From Desulfolutivibrio sulfoxidireducens (lineage in GTDB: Bacteria > Desulfobacterota > Desulfovibrionia > Desulfovibrionales > Desulfovibrionaceae), in contig NZ_CP045508.1 of the NCBI RefSeq assembly GCF_013376475.1, positions 4,091,852 to 4,155,851 on the forward strand: DNA of 64,000 nt. The letters are read 5' to 3'. Numbering within the stretch: the stretch's first letter is position 1; every line of letters starts with the position of its first letter. The position numbers and the translations under genes are program-made. Shown here one piece after another: positions 55,785 to 64,000 of the stretch. A model generated the notes under the pieces. The model saw nothing but the letters and a program-made list of their open reading frames with translations. It did not search any database and was not told the origin of the DNA.

Positions 55785-56050
55785 TCGCGAGCGTGGCTTG
55801 GACCGGGGGAATGCCTCCGGCTGCCAAAGCCAAAGGGGACACGTCCCCCTTGGAAACCCCGATCAGGCAGAATGAGCCTCTTCCACCCCACTTCCGCCCG
55901 TAAACCGTGCCGCCCAGGCCGGGCGACGGGTCGCCGGAAACGGACGGCGGCGACGTGAAGCGCAGCGCAATTCGTCGCAGCCGGACGTTTGTCGCCGACC
56001 CCGAGCCCGGCCTGACAGCCGCCGCTCGGTCGCCGAACCGGAGCCAATCG

Positions 56051-56893
56051 CTACGAAGTCATGGTCGAAACAAAGGGAAACGCATCCGCATACGCGGCCA
56101 AAAATGGGACGATGCCCCGGCGCTGGGCCGGGTCGTGGGGCTCGAAGGTAACGGTGGGGGTCAGCCCCAACCCGTTGAGAGCGGCAAAGACCGCGGGCCA
56201 GGGGATGTCCCCCATGCCCGGCCCCAGGTGCTGGTCGAAGGACCCGTCGTTGTCGTGCAGGTGCAGGTGGGTGAGGGTCGGCGCCAGGGTGTGCAGCCAC
56301 TGATCGAGGTTGCGCAGGGCATGACCGCCGGCGAAGCTGTGCCAGTGCCCGATGTCGAAGCACACCCCGATGCGCCCGGCATGGTCCGGCAGGCGGGCGC
56401 GCAGGGCCTGGGCCATGCCGGAGACCGTGGCCGGATCGGTCTCGAAGGTGTTTTCCAGGTGCAGGGGCGGATGATCGGGCCACTCCTTCAGGGCTTGGGC
56501 CCAGGTCTCGACGGCGCGCTCGCGCCAGGCCGGATAGGAACGGATGTACAGAAAGCGGTCGTAGGCCACGTGTCCGACAAGATGGGCGGGACGGTAGGTT
56601 CGGGCGATGCGCATGGCCCGGCAAAGGCGCTCCCGGGTGGCCTGAAGGATGAGGGAGTCGGCGGCGCCGGGCTGAAGGTCGAAAAAGGGCAGGTGCAGGG
56701 CCACATGCGCGCCGACGGCGGCCAGGCGGTCCTGGATGCGGGCGTGCCACGCGGGAGTGGCGGCGTCCATGAGCATGGGATCGAGGCCCAGTTCGGGATG
56801 AAAGCCCTGGTCCAGGAACTCGCGCAGGCGGGCGTGGTCCTCGTGGACGGCGCGCAGGGACAGGCTGACGTGGTAGGGCTTCGGGCTGGGCAT
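56051..56893 (-). CDS. Xylose isomerase-like TIM-barrel protein
   Basis: A 280-residue barrel of the sugar phosphate isomerase/epimerase (AP endonuclease 2) superfamily. It begins MPSPKPYHVSLSLRAVHEDH, and the metal-ligand positions can be followed in HVALHLPFFDL, LHLENTFETDP, VCFDIGHWHSF and LHLHDNDGSFDQHLGPGMGD. The substrate is unknown. It stands alone between the amino-acid transporter and a membrane protein gene. Confidence 0.87.
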   Translation of the reverse strand: MPSPKPYHVSLSLRAVHEDHARLREFLDQGFHPELGLDPMLMDAATPAWHARIQDRLAAVGAHVALHLPFFDLQPGAADSLILQATRERLCRAMRIARTYRPAHLVGHVAYDRFLYIRSYPAWRERAVETWAQALKEWPDHPPLHLENTFETDPATVSGMAQALRARLPDHAGRIGVCFDIGHWHSFAGGHALRNLDQWLHTLAPTLTHLHLHDNDGSFDQHLGPGMGDIPWPAVFAALNGLGLTPTVTFEPHDPAQRRGIVPFLAAYADAFPFVSTMTS

Positions 56894-56949
56894 GGACGTC
56901 CCCGGGCGGCGCTGGAAAAACCCGCGCCTTGTTTGCGGCCGGGGTCCGG

Positions 56950-57708
56950 CTATTGGCGCTCGGAGGGATAGATGGCGCTGTAGATGGTCTTGCCGCCCGG
57001 GTCATGGATGACCATCTTCAGGCCGTAGATGTCCGTCTGGGCCGTGCCCTGGGGAATGGGCGCCTGGACCGCCACCTGTTTGAAGCGCTGGATCTGGAAG
57101 TTGAGCTCGTCCTTTTCGGTTTTCAGGGGATGCAGGGCGCCGTCGTTGCCGACAAGGAACAGCTCGGCCTTCCCGGCCAGGGCCGACTGGGGGGAAAGAT
57201 TGCTCAGGTCGAAATTGACGGCCAGCTTGTTATTTTCGATCTTGAACTTGAAGTTGTCCACCCCGGCCTGGGTCAGGTCCACCTTGTCGAAAAGTTTGCG
57301 CAGATCGATTTTGTTGACGCCCGGTTCGGTTTTCTCCGGTCCCGGGGCGGCCGGCGGGGTCTCCCCGGCGGCGGGTTTCCACCAGGCCGCGGCATCGGGG
57401 TTGTAGGAGCCCAGCAGGGTCTGCAGTTCGGTAAGATCCTTGGAGCGCAGGACGGTTTCGATCTCGTCCAGGCGGGCGAGCCTGTCCCGGGCCTGTTTGG
57501 CCTGACGTTCGGCGGACTGGGCGATATTTTCGGATGTGGCCACGCGTCCCTGGTAGTGCATGGCTCCCGCCGCGAAAAGCGCCGCGGCCACAGCCAAAAA
57601 AACAACGCCCCAGACGGCGGTCTTGATCCAAAACGGGCTTATGCGCATGCGCCGAACGCCGGCGTCGTCGCGCATGATGAGAATGCTGATTTTTTCGCCG
57701 GAAGCCAT
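56950..57708 (-). CDS. Membrane-anchored protein of unknown function
   Basis: A 252-residue protein: basic cytoplasmic N-terminus (ISILIMRDDAGVRRMRISPF), one membrane helix (WIKTAVWGVVFLAVAAALFA), a coiled-coil segment (ENIAQSAERQAKQARDRLAR), a Pro-rich linker and a C-terminal beta domain (DNFKFKIENNKLAVNFDLSN, GLKMVIHDPGGKTIYSAIYP). The architecture resembles proteins found next to M23 peptidases in Desulfovibrio. I do not recognise a family name. It precedes nothing on the same strand except the TIM-barrel gene. Confidence 0.75.
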   Translation of the reverse strand: MASGEKISILIMRDDAGVRRMRISPFWIKTAVWGVVFLAVAAALFAAGAMHYQGRVATSENIAQSAERQAKQARDRLARLDEIETVLRSKDLTELQTLLGSYNPDAAAWWKPAAGETPPAAPGPEKTEPGVNKIDLRKLFDKVDLTQAGVDNFKFKIENNKLAVNFDLSNLSPQSALAGKAELFLVGNDGALHPLKTEKDELNFQIQRFKQVAVQAPIPQGTAQTDIYGLKMVIHDPGGKTIYSAIYPSERQ

Positions 57709-57810
57709 AACGCACTGTGCTCCTGAAAGACGTCCTCGGCTGTTTGCAAACCCTTTCGCCCTGCCTGCGCCCGGCGCGCAGCCCAGGTCATCCCCGGATC
57801 GGGGCCGAGG

Positions 57811-59541
57811 CTACATGCGGCTCCACTGCTCGTCGACAATGATGTAGCGCGGACCGGCCTTGACCAACACCATTTTTTTCAGGCCCTTGTCCCCGAAACC
57901 GTCCTTGCTCTCGTACACCTGGACGAATTCCACACGCCAGCCGTTCTTGCGCGGGGCCACGCGCACGTCTTCCATGCGCACGCTCCTCGGAGGTTTCTCG
58001 GCCCACAGCGACACCTTGTGGTCGCGGATGGCCTCCAGTCCGCGCCGGTCCCCCTGCACGGCCCGATTCCCATAAAAGGCCATATACGAGTCCACGTCGC
58101 CGTGTTCCCAGGCCGAGCGCCAATTTTCGAGCAGGGATGCGATCTGGGAGCGCTCGTCCGGGGCGGGCTGTGGCGCTTCGGCCTTTTCCGCCACCGGGAC
58201 CTTTTCCACCACGATCTCCTCGGCCGGGGGCTCCACAGTGGGAATGGTGGCCGGAACGGCCGGGGGAACGGATTTTTGCCCGAGAGAGGGCGCCAGGGAT
58301 GCGAACAGGGCGGACGGTCGGGGCGTGGCGGCCTCGGCCAGTTGGGTAAGGTCCGAAAGGTGTGGCGCGGCGGGCTGCGCCGAAAGGGCCGGGGCGGACA
58401 GGGCCGGCTGGCGTTGCGCCGCGCTGGGCGTGGCCGGCAGGGCGGCCGGGGCGGGAACGGATGCCGCGTCCGTGGCCAGGTGGGCCGCCGCCGTGGACGG
58501 GGCATAGGCCGTGGCGGGCGCGTCCGTGGCCGAACGCGGGTCCTCCTCGCTGATCTTGTCCAGAACCGGGGTCTCGCGCTCCCGCTCCCCGGTCTCGGCC
58601 GCGGCCAGCACGATCTGACCCGGCTTGATGTACTTTCCGGCCAGGGTGGCGGGCATCTGCTCGAATTCCATGCCCACGACACGCCACGCGCCCGCGTCGT
58701 TTTTCTGCCAATACAGACGCTTTACGCCCTGGGAAATCAGCGACGGCGAACGGTAGAACTGGATGAAATAGGTGACCCAGTAGTCCGGGCCGGCTACGGC
58801 GCGCACGTCCTCCACGGCCACCAGGATCCAGGGCAGACGCCGAAACAGGCCCTCTTTCTGGTTCCTGAAGGCGGAAAAGGGCTGCCCCTGGGAGATGGCG
58901 AACTTCTCCTGGTCGTGGATCTTGAAAAATTCCTCGGACTTGCCTTCCCAGGCCTTGGCCCAGGCGTGGGTGGCCGCGACCACCTCCTCGGCCTCGCGGG
59001 CCAGGGTCTCCGGGGTCTTCTGGGTCTCGATGCGGTTGCCGATGACCACCGGCATGCGCAGTTCCAGCTTGGCGTCCAGATTGCGGATGTCCGGGGTGTT
59101 CAGGGCCACGCAGCCCTTGGTCTCATAGGGCGTGATCGAGTTGCCCCGGCCGTGAATCCAGATGCCGTGCCCGGATTTGCCTTTGATCACGTCCACGGGA
59201 TTGGGAAAATTGAGCGGAAAGGCCAGGTCCCCGTACTGCTCCCAGTCCAGGCCGCCATCGAGGCGCGAGGTGATGAAATACACCCCCTCCGGAGTGCGCA
59301 AATCGCCCTCCTTGAGCTTGTCGCCGGTCAGAAGCCCCGTGGTGCACGGCAGCTTCTCCACCACCCGAAGCGGGCTCTTGCGCTCAAAAAGGAAAAAGGT
59401 CTGGGAATTCTTGTCAATAGCCACGAAATGGTGCGGCCCCGTCTCGGAATCGACCAGGGGCGCGATCCAGCCCCCGCTCCACCCCCGCCCGGGAAAAAGC
59501 GCCAAGGCAATGACTATGGCGTACAACGCACCCCGCATCAT
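57811..59541 (-). CDS. Exported L,D-transpeptidase with C-terminal NTF2-like domain
   Basis: A 576-residue protein with an N-terminal signal (YAIVIALALFPGRGWSGGWI). The YkuD domain (residues about 30-170) holds the catalytic histidine and cysteine in GHGIWIHGRGNS and ETKGCVALNTPD. A long Pro/Ala-rich linker follows, then a SnoaL/NTF2-like C-terminal domain (IASLLENWRSAWEHGDVDSY, VRVAPRKNGWRVEFVQVYES). The combination resembles Csd6 of Helicobacter, which trims peptidoglycan and shapes the cell, so a curvature role in this vibrioid cell is possible. It overlaps pyrE by four bases. Confidence 0.88.
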   Translation of the reverse strand: MMRGALYAIVIALALFPGRGWSGGWIAPLVDSETGPHHFVAIDKNSQTFFLFERKSPLRVVEKLPCTTGLLTGDKLKEGDLRTPEGVYFITSRLDGGLDWEQYGDLAFPLNFPNPVDVIKGKSGHGIWIHGRGNSITPYETKGCVALNTPDIRNLDAKLELRMPVVIGNRIETQKTPETLAREAEEVVAATHAWAKAWEGKSEEFFKIHDQEKFAISQGQPFSAFRNQKEGLFRRLPWILVAVEDVRAVAGPDYWVTYFIQFYRSPSLISQGVKRLYWQKNDAGAWRVVGMEFEQMPATLAGKYIKPGQIVLAAAETGERERETPVLDKISEEDPRSATDAPATAYAPSTAAAHLATDAASVPAPAALPATPSAAQRQPALSAPALSAQPAAPHLSDLTQLAEAATPRPSALFASLAPSLGQKSVPPAVPATIPTVEPPAEEIVVEKVPVAEKAEAPQPAPDERSQIASLLENWRSAWEHGDVDSYMAFYGNRAVQGDRRGLEAIRDHKVSLWAEKPPRSVRMEDVRVAPRKNGWRVEFVQVYESKDGFGDKGLKKMVLVKAGPRYIIVDEQWSRM

Positions 59542-60107
59542 CCCGCCTCTCGCGGCCCGCTTCCCGCCGCCAGCAACTCGCGCCGGGTAAAAATGGCGTT
59601 CAGCCCGAATCCCCGCCCGGCCAGGGCCTCCCGGCCGCCTTCCTCGCGGTCGAGGACGCAGTATACCCCGACCACCTCAAGCCCCGCGTCCGTCACCCGG
59701 TCTATGACCTTGACCAGCGTGCCCCCCGTGGTCACCACATCCTCCAAAAGGGCCACCCTATCCCCGGGCCTGAAATTGGCCATGCCCTCGAGATACTGGT
59801 TCGTGCCGTGGCCCTTGGGGCTCTTGCGCACGATGAAACCCGGAAGCGGCCTGCCGCGCGTCTGCGAGACCACCGAAACCGCCGTGACCAACGGGTCCGC
59901 GCCAAGGGTCATGCCGCCAACCCCGGCAATGTCCGCCGGCAACATGTCCAAAAACAGATTGCCAAGCAGATACGCGCCCTCGGGATGCAGCGCCGTCTGC
60001 TTGCAATCAAAATAATAATCGCTTGTCTTGCCCGAGGTGAGAACCACCTCGCCGTCAATGTACGATTTCTCCAAAAGCAATCCGGCCAGTCGTCGCTTCA
60101 TGGTCAT
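59538..60107 (-). CDS. pyrE: Orotate phosphoribosyltransferase
   Basis: Joins orotate to PRPP to give orotidine-5'-phosphate. The 189-residue protein has LTSGKTSDYYFDCKQTALHP, LGNLFLDMLP and the PRPP loop VALLEDVVTTGGTLVKVIDR. GGGGGA precedes ATG 60107, with a second ATG two codons later. It is coupled to the L,D-transpeptidase gene by a four-base overlap. Confidence 0.95.
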   Translation of the reverse strand: MTMKRRLAGLLLEKSYIDGEVVLTSGKTSDYYFDCKQTALHPEGAYLLGNLFLDMLPADIAGVGGMTLGADPLVTAVSVVSQTRGRPLPGFIVRKSPKGHGTNQYLEGMANFRPGDRVALLEDVVTTGGTLVKVIDRVTDAGLEVVGVYCVLDREEGGREALAGRGFGLNAIFTRRELLAAGSGPREAG

Positions 60108-60214
60108 GCCCGGTCATCCCCCGTGAAACGGCCGCGAACCATACCCCTGCCCGCCACTTCGCTCCACCATTATAAAAGTCCCACACGTTTGAAAAGGTCT
60201 TTGCCTAAAGATTT

Positions 60215-60471
60215 CCGGGGGGAATCATTCCCCCCGGACCCCCTGGCCCCGGTCTGTTCGCCCGGCCGCTTCGCGCCCGGACAAACAGGCCGGAAATCCA
60301 AAGGGTTCGAGTAAATGCAGGCCCCGCGACCAGGGCCTCGGGCCATGTTCCCCGATTTCGCGGCGGTCTTGTGTCCGCGCGCGACGCGCGCGGACACAAG
60401 ACCGCCGCGTGTCGGGGTGCAAGGGGCATGATGCCCCTGCCGGGGGGCGTGGGGGGCGGCGCCCCCCACAT
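60215..60471. repeat. Modular intergenic palindromic repeat, type 2 (copy C)
   Basis: Within a 367-base gap between pyrE and purB. The blocks are CCGGGGGGAATCATTCCCCC with GGACCCCCTGG, a 17-bp stem of mixed G-C and G-T pairs, the segment CCAGGGCCTCGGGCCATGTT, a perfect 25-bp stem with one central base (60359-60409), and two tail hairpins with CTGCCGGGGGGCGTGGGGGG between them. It is the opposite orientation of copy D. Confidence 0.9.
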
Positions 60472-60474
60472 GCC

Positions 60475-61773
60475 TTATTCCTGTCCAAACACCCTGGCGA
60501 ACACGGTATCCTCATGGCGCAGGTAGTAGGCCGGGTTGAAGAGGTCGCACAGGGCGGTGTGGTCGAGATGCGCGGTGATGTCCGGGTCTTCGCGCACGGC
60601 GTCGGGGAACGGGGTTTTTTCGTTCCAGCAGCGCATGGCGGTCTTCTGGACGATCTCGTAGGCCTTCTGGCGGTCCATACCCTTTTCGATGAGCGCCAGA
60701 AGGACGCGCTGGGAGAAGTAGAGGCCGAAGGAGGCGTCCATGTTGCGGCGCATGGCATCGGCGTTGACCACCAGGCGCTTGAGGATGCCTGTCAGCCGGG
60801 CCAGCATGTAGTCGATAAGGATGGTGGAATCGGGCATGATGACCCGTTCCACGCTGGAATGGGAGATGTCGCGTTCGTGCCACAGGGCCATATTTTCCAT
60901 GGCCGCCAGGGAATTGGAGCGCACCAGGCGGGAGAGGCCGGTCAGGTTCTCGGCGGAGATGGGATTTTTCTTGTGGGGCATGGCCGAGGAGCCTTTCTGG
61001 CCCTTGCCGAAGCCCTCCTCGACCTCGCGAACCTCGGTGCGCTGCAGGTGGCGCAATTCCACGCACAGCCGTTCCACGCCGCCGGCCAACAGGGCCAGGG
61101 CGGTGAAATAGGCGGCGTGGCGGTCGCGCTGCACGATCTGGGTGGAGATGGGGTCGGGGGCCAGTCCCAGGCGGTCGCAGGCCAGGCGTTCCACCTCGGG
61201 GTCCAGGTGGGCGTAGCCGCCCACGGCCCCGGAGATCTTGCCCACCCGGACGTCCTCCAGGGCGGCCTGGAACCGTTTCCGGTGTCGGGAGAATTCGGCG
61301 AAAAATCCGGCCAGCTTGAGGCCGAAGCTGGTGGGCTCGGCGTGGATGCCGTGGGTGCGGCCGATGGTCAAAAGGCCCTTGTGGCGGTGGGCCATGTCCC
61401 GAAGCTGGTCCAGGAGGGCATCCAGGCCGCGCAGGATGATCCGTCCGGCCCGGGTCAGAAGCACGCCGTTGGCCGTGTCCACGATGTCCGAGGAGGTGCA
61501 GCCCAGGTGGATGAAGCGGGCGGGCGGCCCGACTTTTTCCTCCACGGCGGTCAGAAAGGCGATGACGTCGTGGCGGGTGATCTCCTCAATGGCCAGGATG
61601 CGGTCCACGTCGAAATCGGCCGTGGCCCGAATGTGTTCCATATCGGACGCGGGGATGACCCCGAGATCGCACCAGGCCTCGCACACGGCCAATTCCACCT
61701 CGAGCCAGACCCGGAAGCGGTTTTTGACGGTCCACAGGCTGCCCATTTCCGGGCGGGTGTAGCGTTCGATCAT
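60475..61773 (-). CDS. purB: Adenylosuccinate lyase
   Basis: Cleaves SAICAR and adenylosuccinate in purine synthesis. The 432-residue protein has IERYTRPEMGSLWTVKNRFR, IGRTHGIHAEPTSFGLKLAG and the lyase signature GSSAMPHKKNPISAENLTG. It follows the FmdB-like gene by 33 bp on the same strand. It is preceded by the repeat-bearing gap to pyrE on its 3' side. Confidence 0.97.
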   Translation of the reverse strand: MIERYTRPEMGSLWTVKNRFRVWLEVELAVCEAWCDLGVIPASDMEHIRATADFDVDRILAIEEITRHDVIAFLTAVEEKVGPPARFIHLGCTSSDIVDTANGVLLTRAGRIILRGLDALLDQLRDMAHRHKGLLTIGRTHGIHAEPTSFGLKLAGFFAEFSRHRKRFQAALEDVRVGKISGAVGGYAHLDPEVERLACDRLGLAPDPISTQIVQRDRHAAYFTALALLAGGVERLCVELRHLQRTEVREVEEGFGKGQKGSSAMPHKKNPISAENLTGLSRLVRSNSLAAMENMALWHERDISHSSVERVIMPDSTILIDYMLARLTGILKRLVVNADAMRRNMDASFGLYFSQRVLLALIEKGMDRQKAYEIVQKTAMRCWNEKTPFPDAVREDPDITAHLDHTALCDLFNPAYYLRHEDTVFARVFGQE

Positions 61774-61806
61774 GGCGGGTGATCTCCGGTTCGGCGGTTG
61801 TCCAGG

Positions 61807-62127
61807 TCAGGACGAGGTGGTGCTTTTGTCTTTTTTCGCGGGCTTTGGGGCGGTCTTGGCCGGCTCGGGCACGAGTTGTTCGACCGTGACGGGCTTGCAC
61901 TTGGGCTTTTTGTTCTTGCCGCTGTATTTGTGGACCACCTCGGGCCGGCGGTCGGTGTAGTCCGTGGCGTACCAGCCAGACCCCTTGAGGAGGAAGGCTG
62001 ATCCGGAGATGATCCGGATCGAGGGTTCGCCGCACTGGGGGCAGGCAGGGGAGTTTTCGGCAAAGCCCTTCTGCCATTCCTCAAAAACATGGTCGCATTT
62101 GGGGCAGCGGTATTCGTAGATGGGCAC
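61807..62127 (-). CDS. FmdB-family zinc-ribbon protein
   Basis: A 106-residue protein with the zinc ribbon MPIYEYRCPKCDHVFEEWQK and CPQCGEP, then IRIISGSAFLLKGSGWYATD, the FmdB pattern, and a basic Lys/Pro tail. FmdB-like proteins are putative regulators named after a methylotroph gene. Function is unknown. It lies upstream of purB and may share its message. Confidence 0.9.
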   Translation of the reverse strand: MPIYEYRCPKCDHVFEEWQKGFAENSPACPQCGEPSIRIISGSAFLLKGSGWYATDYTDRRPEVVHKYSGKNKKPKCKPVTVEQLVPEPAKTAPKPAKKDKSTTSS

Positions 62128-62364
62128 GAGGTTCCTCCAGCGGATGGGAGGCGGGCGCCGCGTCCCCGGGTCGTGGGGGGGGACGGCGCGTCACATGGAA
62201 GGCGTTTTTCCCGGCGGTTCGGGCCTGTCCGGGGGCCGTCGCGGGCACGGCCAGCAACGCCCTATCGCCCACCACGTGGCGCGGTGGGCCGGGAAAAGGG
62301 AAAAAAGCCCGCGGGCTTTCAAAGCGCCGTCCGCCGGGTTTCCGCGAGACGGCAGGGATGGCTC

Positions 62365-62478
62365 TTAGGACTTCTTGACGGCCTTGGCTTCCCGGACGCG
62401 CTCCTTGAGGCGATCCTGGCGGCGGCGGCGGCGGCGGTCGAGTTCTTTTTTGCGTTCGTGTCTTTTATGGCGGGCCAT
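62365..62478 (-). CDS. 37-residue strongly basic protein
   Basis: A short gene with a strong AAGGAGG eight bases before its ATG. The product MARHKRHERKKELDRRRRRR continues QDRLKERVREAKAVKKS, with more than half of its residues lysine or arginine. The ribosome-binding site and codon pattern support expression. The charge fits nucleic-acid or ribosome binding. The family is not recognised. Confidence 0.75.
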   Translation of the reverse strand: MARHKRHERKKELDRRRRRRQDRLKERVREAKAVKKS

Positions 62479-62571
62479 GGGTGGTTCCTCCTTGGGGAAT
62501 CGAAACGAAACGAACCTCAAAGTCTATTTCACATTCATTGTATTGTCCAGAATTTTTCCGGCCCGGACCGC

Positions 62572-63738
62572 CTATTCCGACACGATCCGCTCCTGGGCCT
62601 CGGTCAGGGTGAATTCGCCCTTCTCGATCCAGTCCTTGAGCGTCGTCGCCACCTCCAGGGACATGGCCAGGCTGGTCACGGGCACCGTGGGCGTGGGTGT
62701 GCCCCCAATCTCCACGCTCCCGGACAGAAGCTCCTCGTAGCTCACGTGGGCCAGGACCCGCCCGATGCCCTGGGGATAGTCGTGGCCATAGTCCTTGACC
62801 GGCATGAGGATGTCCGCGTCCGAGACCCCGGTGAAAAAGGCCAGGTCCTCGTTCAGGATGGGAATGGGGATGCCCACGCCCACAGCCATGGAGCAGCCGT
62901 AGCCCAGGATGCTCACCCCGCGCAGATATTTGGGGTTCATGCCCTTAAGCTCGCCCTTGACCATGAGCGTGCCGGCCGCTGAAAGCGGAATGCCGCGCTC
63001 GGTGCGCTTGGGCCTCGGGTCGTGCTGGGTCCCGGCCCCGAGCACATAGCCCACCCCGCCGCCCAGAAAGATCTTCGTGCCCAGGCCTATGGTCAGAAAA
63101 TAGGGATCGTTGAAAAGCGGGCTTAGGGCCCCGGCCGTGGCGAAGTTGGCGTTCTTGGCCCCGGGCTTGAGCGGCCCCATGTAGGTGTAGATGATGCGGC
63201 TGGTGAGATTCACCGCCACGTTGTAGTTCTGGTAGCAGTTGCGCGGGTTCAGCAAAACGGCGGTCTTGAGTTGGGTGAGCGTGATGTCCTTTTCCAGGGT
63301 CTCGCGCGGATAGCAGTCCGTGACGTAGGACTCGCACCACAGCCGCACGGCCTTGCCCCGCAACAGATCCTCGATGACGTGGCCGCCGCCGTACTTGAAG
63401 CGGCCGGGATAGACCTTGTTCAGGGGGTCGTCGCGCCGGGGCTCGGTGCAGCCCAGGTAGGCATCCACGGCGGCCAGCCCGGCGTGGCACTGCACGCTGT
63501 TGAGGCGCACCTTCGAGGCCCGCATGGCCGGGGGGTCCTGGCCGAAGTTGAAAAGCATGCCCGACGAGCACATGGGGGAGAAGGTGCCGGTGGTGACCAC
63601 ATCCACCTCCCGGGCGGCCTTGACCTTGCCCAGGCGGCGCACGATGTCGGTCATCTCCCGGGCGGTGACCACCACGGCCTGGCCCTTTTTGATGCGCTCG
63701 TTGATTTCCCTGACGGTTTTTTTGACTTCGTGGGACAT
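62572..63738 (-). CDS. DUF39 protein, probable L-aspartate semialdehyde sulfurtransferase
   Basis: A 388-residue HcyBio/DUF39 protein. Members make homocysteine from aspartate semialdehyde and sulfide, a route used by methanogens and sulfate reducers. It contains VTTGTFSPMCSSGMLFNFGQ, VQCHAGLAAVDAYLGCTEP and a conserved cysteine near residue 135 (VRLWCESYVTD). CBS and ferredoxin domains found in some homologues are absent and may be separate proteins. GGAGGG before the ATG supports the start. Confidence 0.9.
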   Translation of the reverse strand: MSHEVKKTVREINERIKKGQAVVVTAREMTDIVRRLGKVKAAREVDVVTTGTFSPMCSSGMLFNFGQDPPAMRASKVRLNSVQCHAGLAAVDAYLGCTEPRRDDPLNKVYPGRFKYGGGHVIEDLLRGKAVRLWCESYVTDCYPRETLEKDITLTQLKTAVLLNPRNCYQNYNVAVNLTSRIIYTYMGPLKPGAKNANFATAGALSPLFNDPYFLTIGLGTKIFLGGGVGYVLGAGTQHDPRPKRTERGIPLSAAGTLMVKGELKGMNPKYLRGVSILGYGCSMAVGVGIPIPILNEDLAFFTGVSDADILMPVKDYGHDYPQGIGRVLAHVSYEELLSGSVEIGGTPTPTVPVTSLAMSLEVATTLKDWIEKGEFTLTEAQERIVSE

Positions 63739-64000
63739 GGGCGTTCACCCTCCGTGCCTCGCTCCGGTGCGGCTTGAAACCGCCGGGCGAGGCCGCGTAT
63801 CCTGGCCGATTTCATGCCGCTTGGCAAATTTTTTCTCCCTCTTTGGAGTGGCCCTTGGCTTGCCGAGGAATTTCGGGTAGGCTGCTTGGTTGGGAGCATG
63901 GGGAGGGAGGCTTCTCTTCTATTCTTTCAATGGCTTGATTTTATTTCTTTTTTTCATTCGCCGGCGTACGCCGGCGAACCTTCTTTCCACTGGATGACAT

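Overview
The window is high-GC bacterial chromosome and reads as a sulfate-reducing member of the Desulfovibrionaceae. The evidence is a dissimilatory-type, zinc-motif ATP sulfurylase, a siroheme-decarboxylase (Ahb) heme-pathway gene beside hemL, a fused CobA-HemD, a Tat-exported iron superoxide dismutase, an Asd-sulfurtransferase (DUF39) gene, a MotE/FliJ flagellar pair and the codon use. Genus cannot be fixed from sequence alone; a Solidesulfovibrio/Desulfolutivibrio-like organism is my guess.

Layout. 1-6.0 kb: tail of an AhpD-like gene, then ahbB-VOC-hemL (tetrapyrrole entry and siroheme decarboxylation), gpsA, a zinc-ribbon protein, a STAS protein and a FapA-like (DUF342) protein. 6.2-12.4 kb: a four-gene cassette of a large acyl-CoA-dehydrogenase-like protein, an ETF:quinone-oxidoreductase-like flavoprotein with an eight-cysteine ferredoxin tail, and very divergent EtfB and EtfA. 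This is the most unusual metabolic unit here. 12.5-17.5 kb: mazEF-type toxin-antitoxin, a hybrid histidine kinase, a membrane methyltransferase and a DUF1835 gene. 17.5-21.4 kb: a 94-bp tandem array made from the aroC 3' end and its terminator, then aroC, purN and cobA-hemD. 21.7-27.4 kb: a very large AsmA-like protein and a CgeB-like glycosyltransferase. 27.66-29.07 kb: a low-GC IS481-type insertion sequence sitting inside an intergenic repeat. 29.1-34.7 kb: exported SOD, YibE/F membrane protein, exported alkaline phosphatase and an ECF sigma/anti-sigma pair flanked by two Spy/CpxP-like proteins. 34.9-43.7 kb: class I aldolase, permease-DUF1980-Fur operon, glycogen phosphorylase and a magnesium P-type ATPase. 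43.8-50.8 kb: a HigBA-like pair with its own operator, a medium-chain dehydrogenase, CBS-ACT protein, cupin, YjbQ, MotE, FliJ, a secreted orphan and an amidohydrolase. 50.8-55.8 kb: sat with a probable Rex operator, then a polar amino-acid ABC transporter. 56-64 kb: TIM-barrel protein, membrane protein, L,D-transpeptidase, pyrE, purB, FmdB-like protein, a 37-residue basic protein and the DUF39 gene.

Running through the intergenic spaces is a family of modular palindromic repeats, with copies near 0.27, 8.3, 18.9, 27.4/29.1 and 60.2 kb. The copies share conserved blocks but have hairpins of different sequence that stay self-complementary, including a paired base change between two copies. The insertion sequence has split one copy, leaving a 4-bp target duplication. 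No rRNA, tRNA, CRISPR array or prophage was seen.
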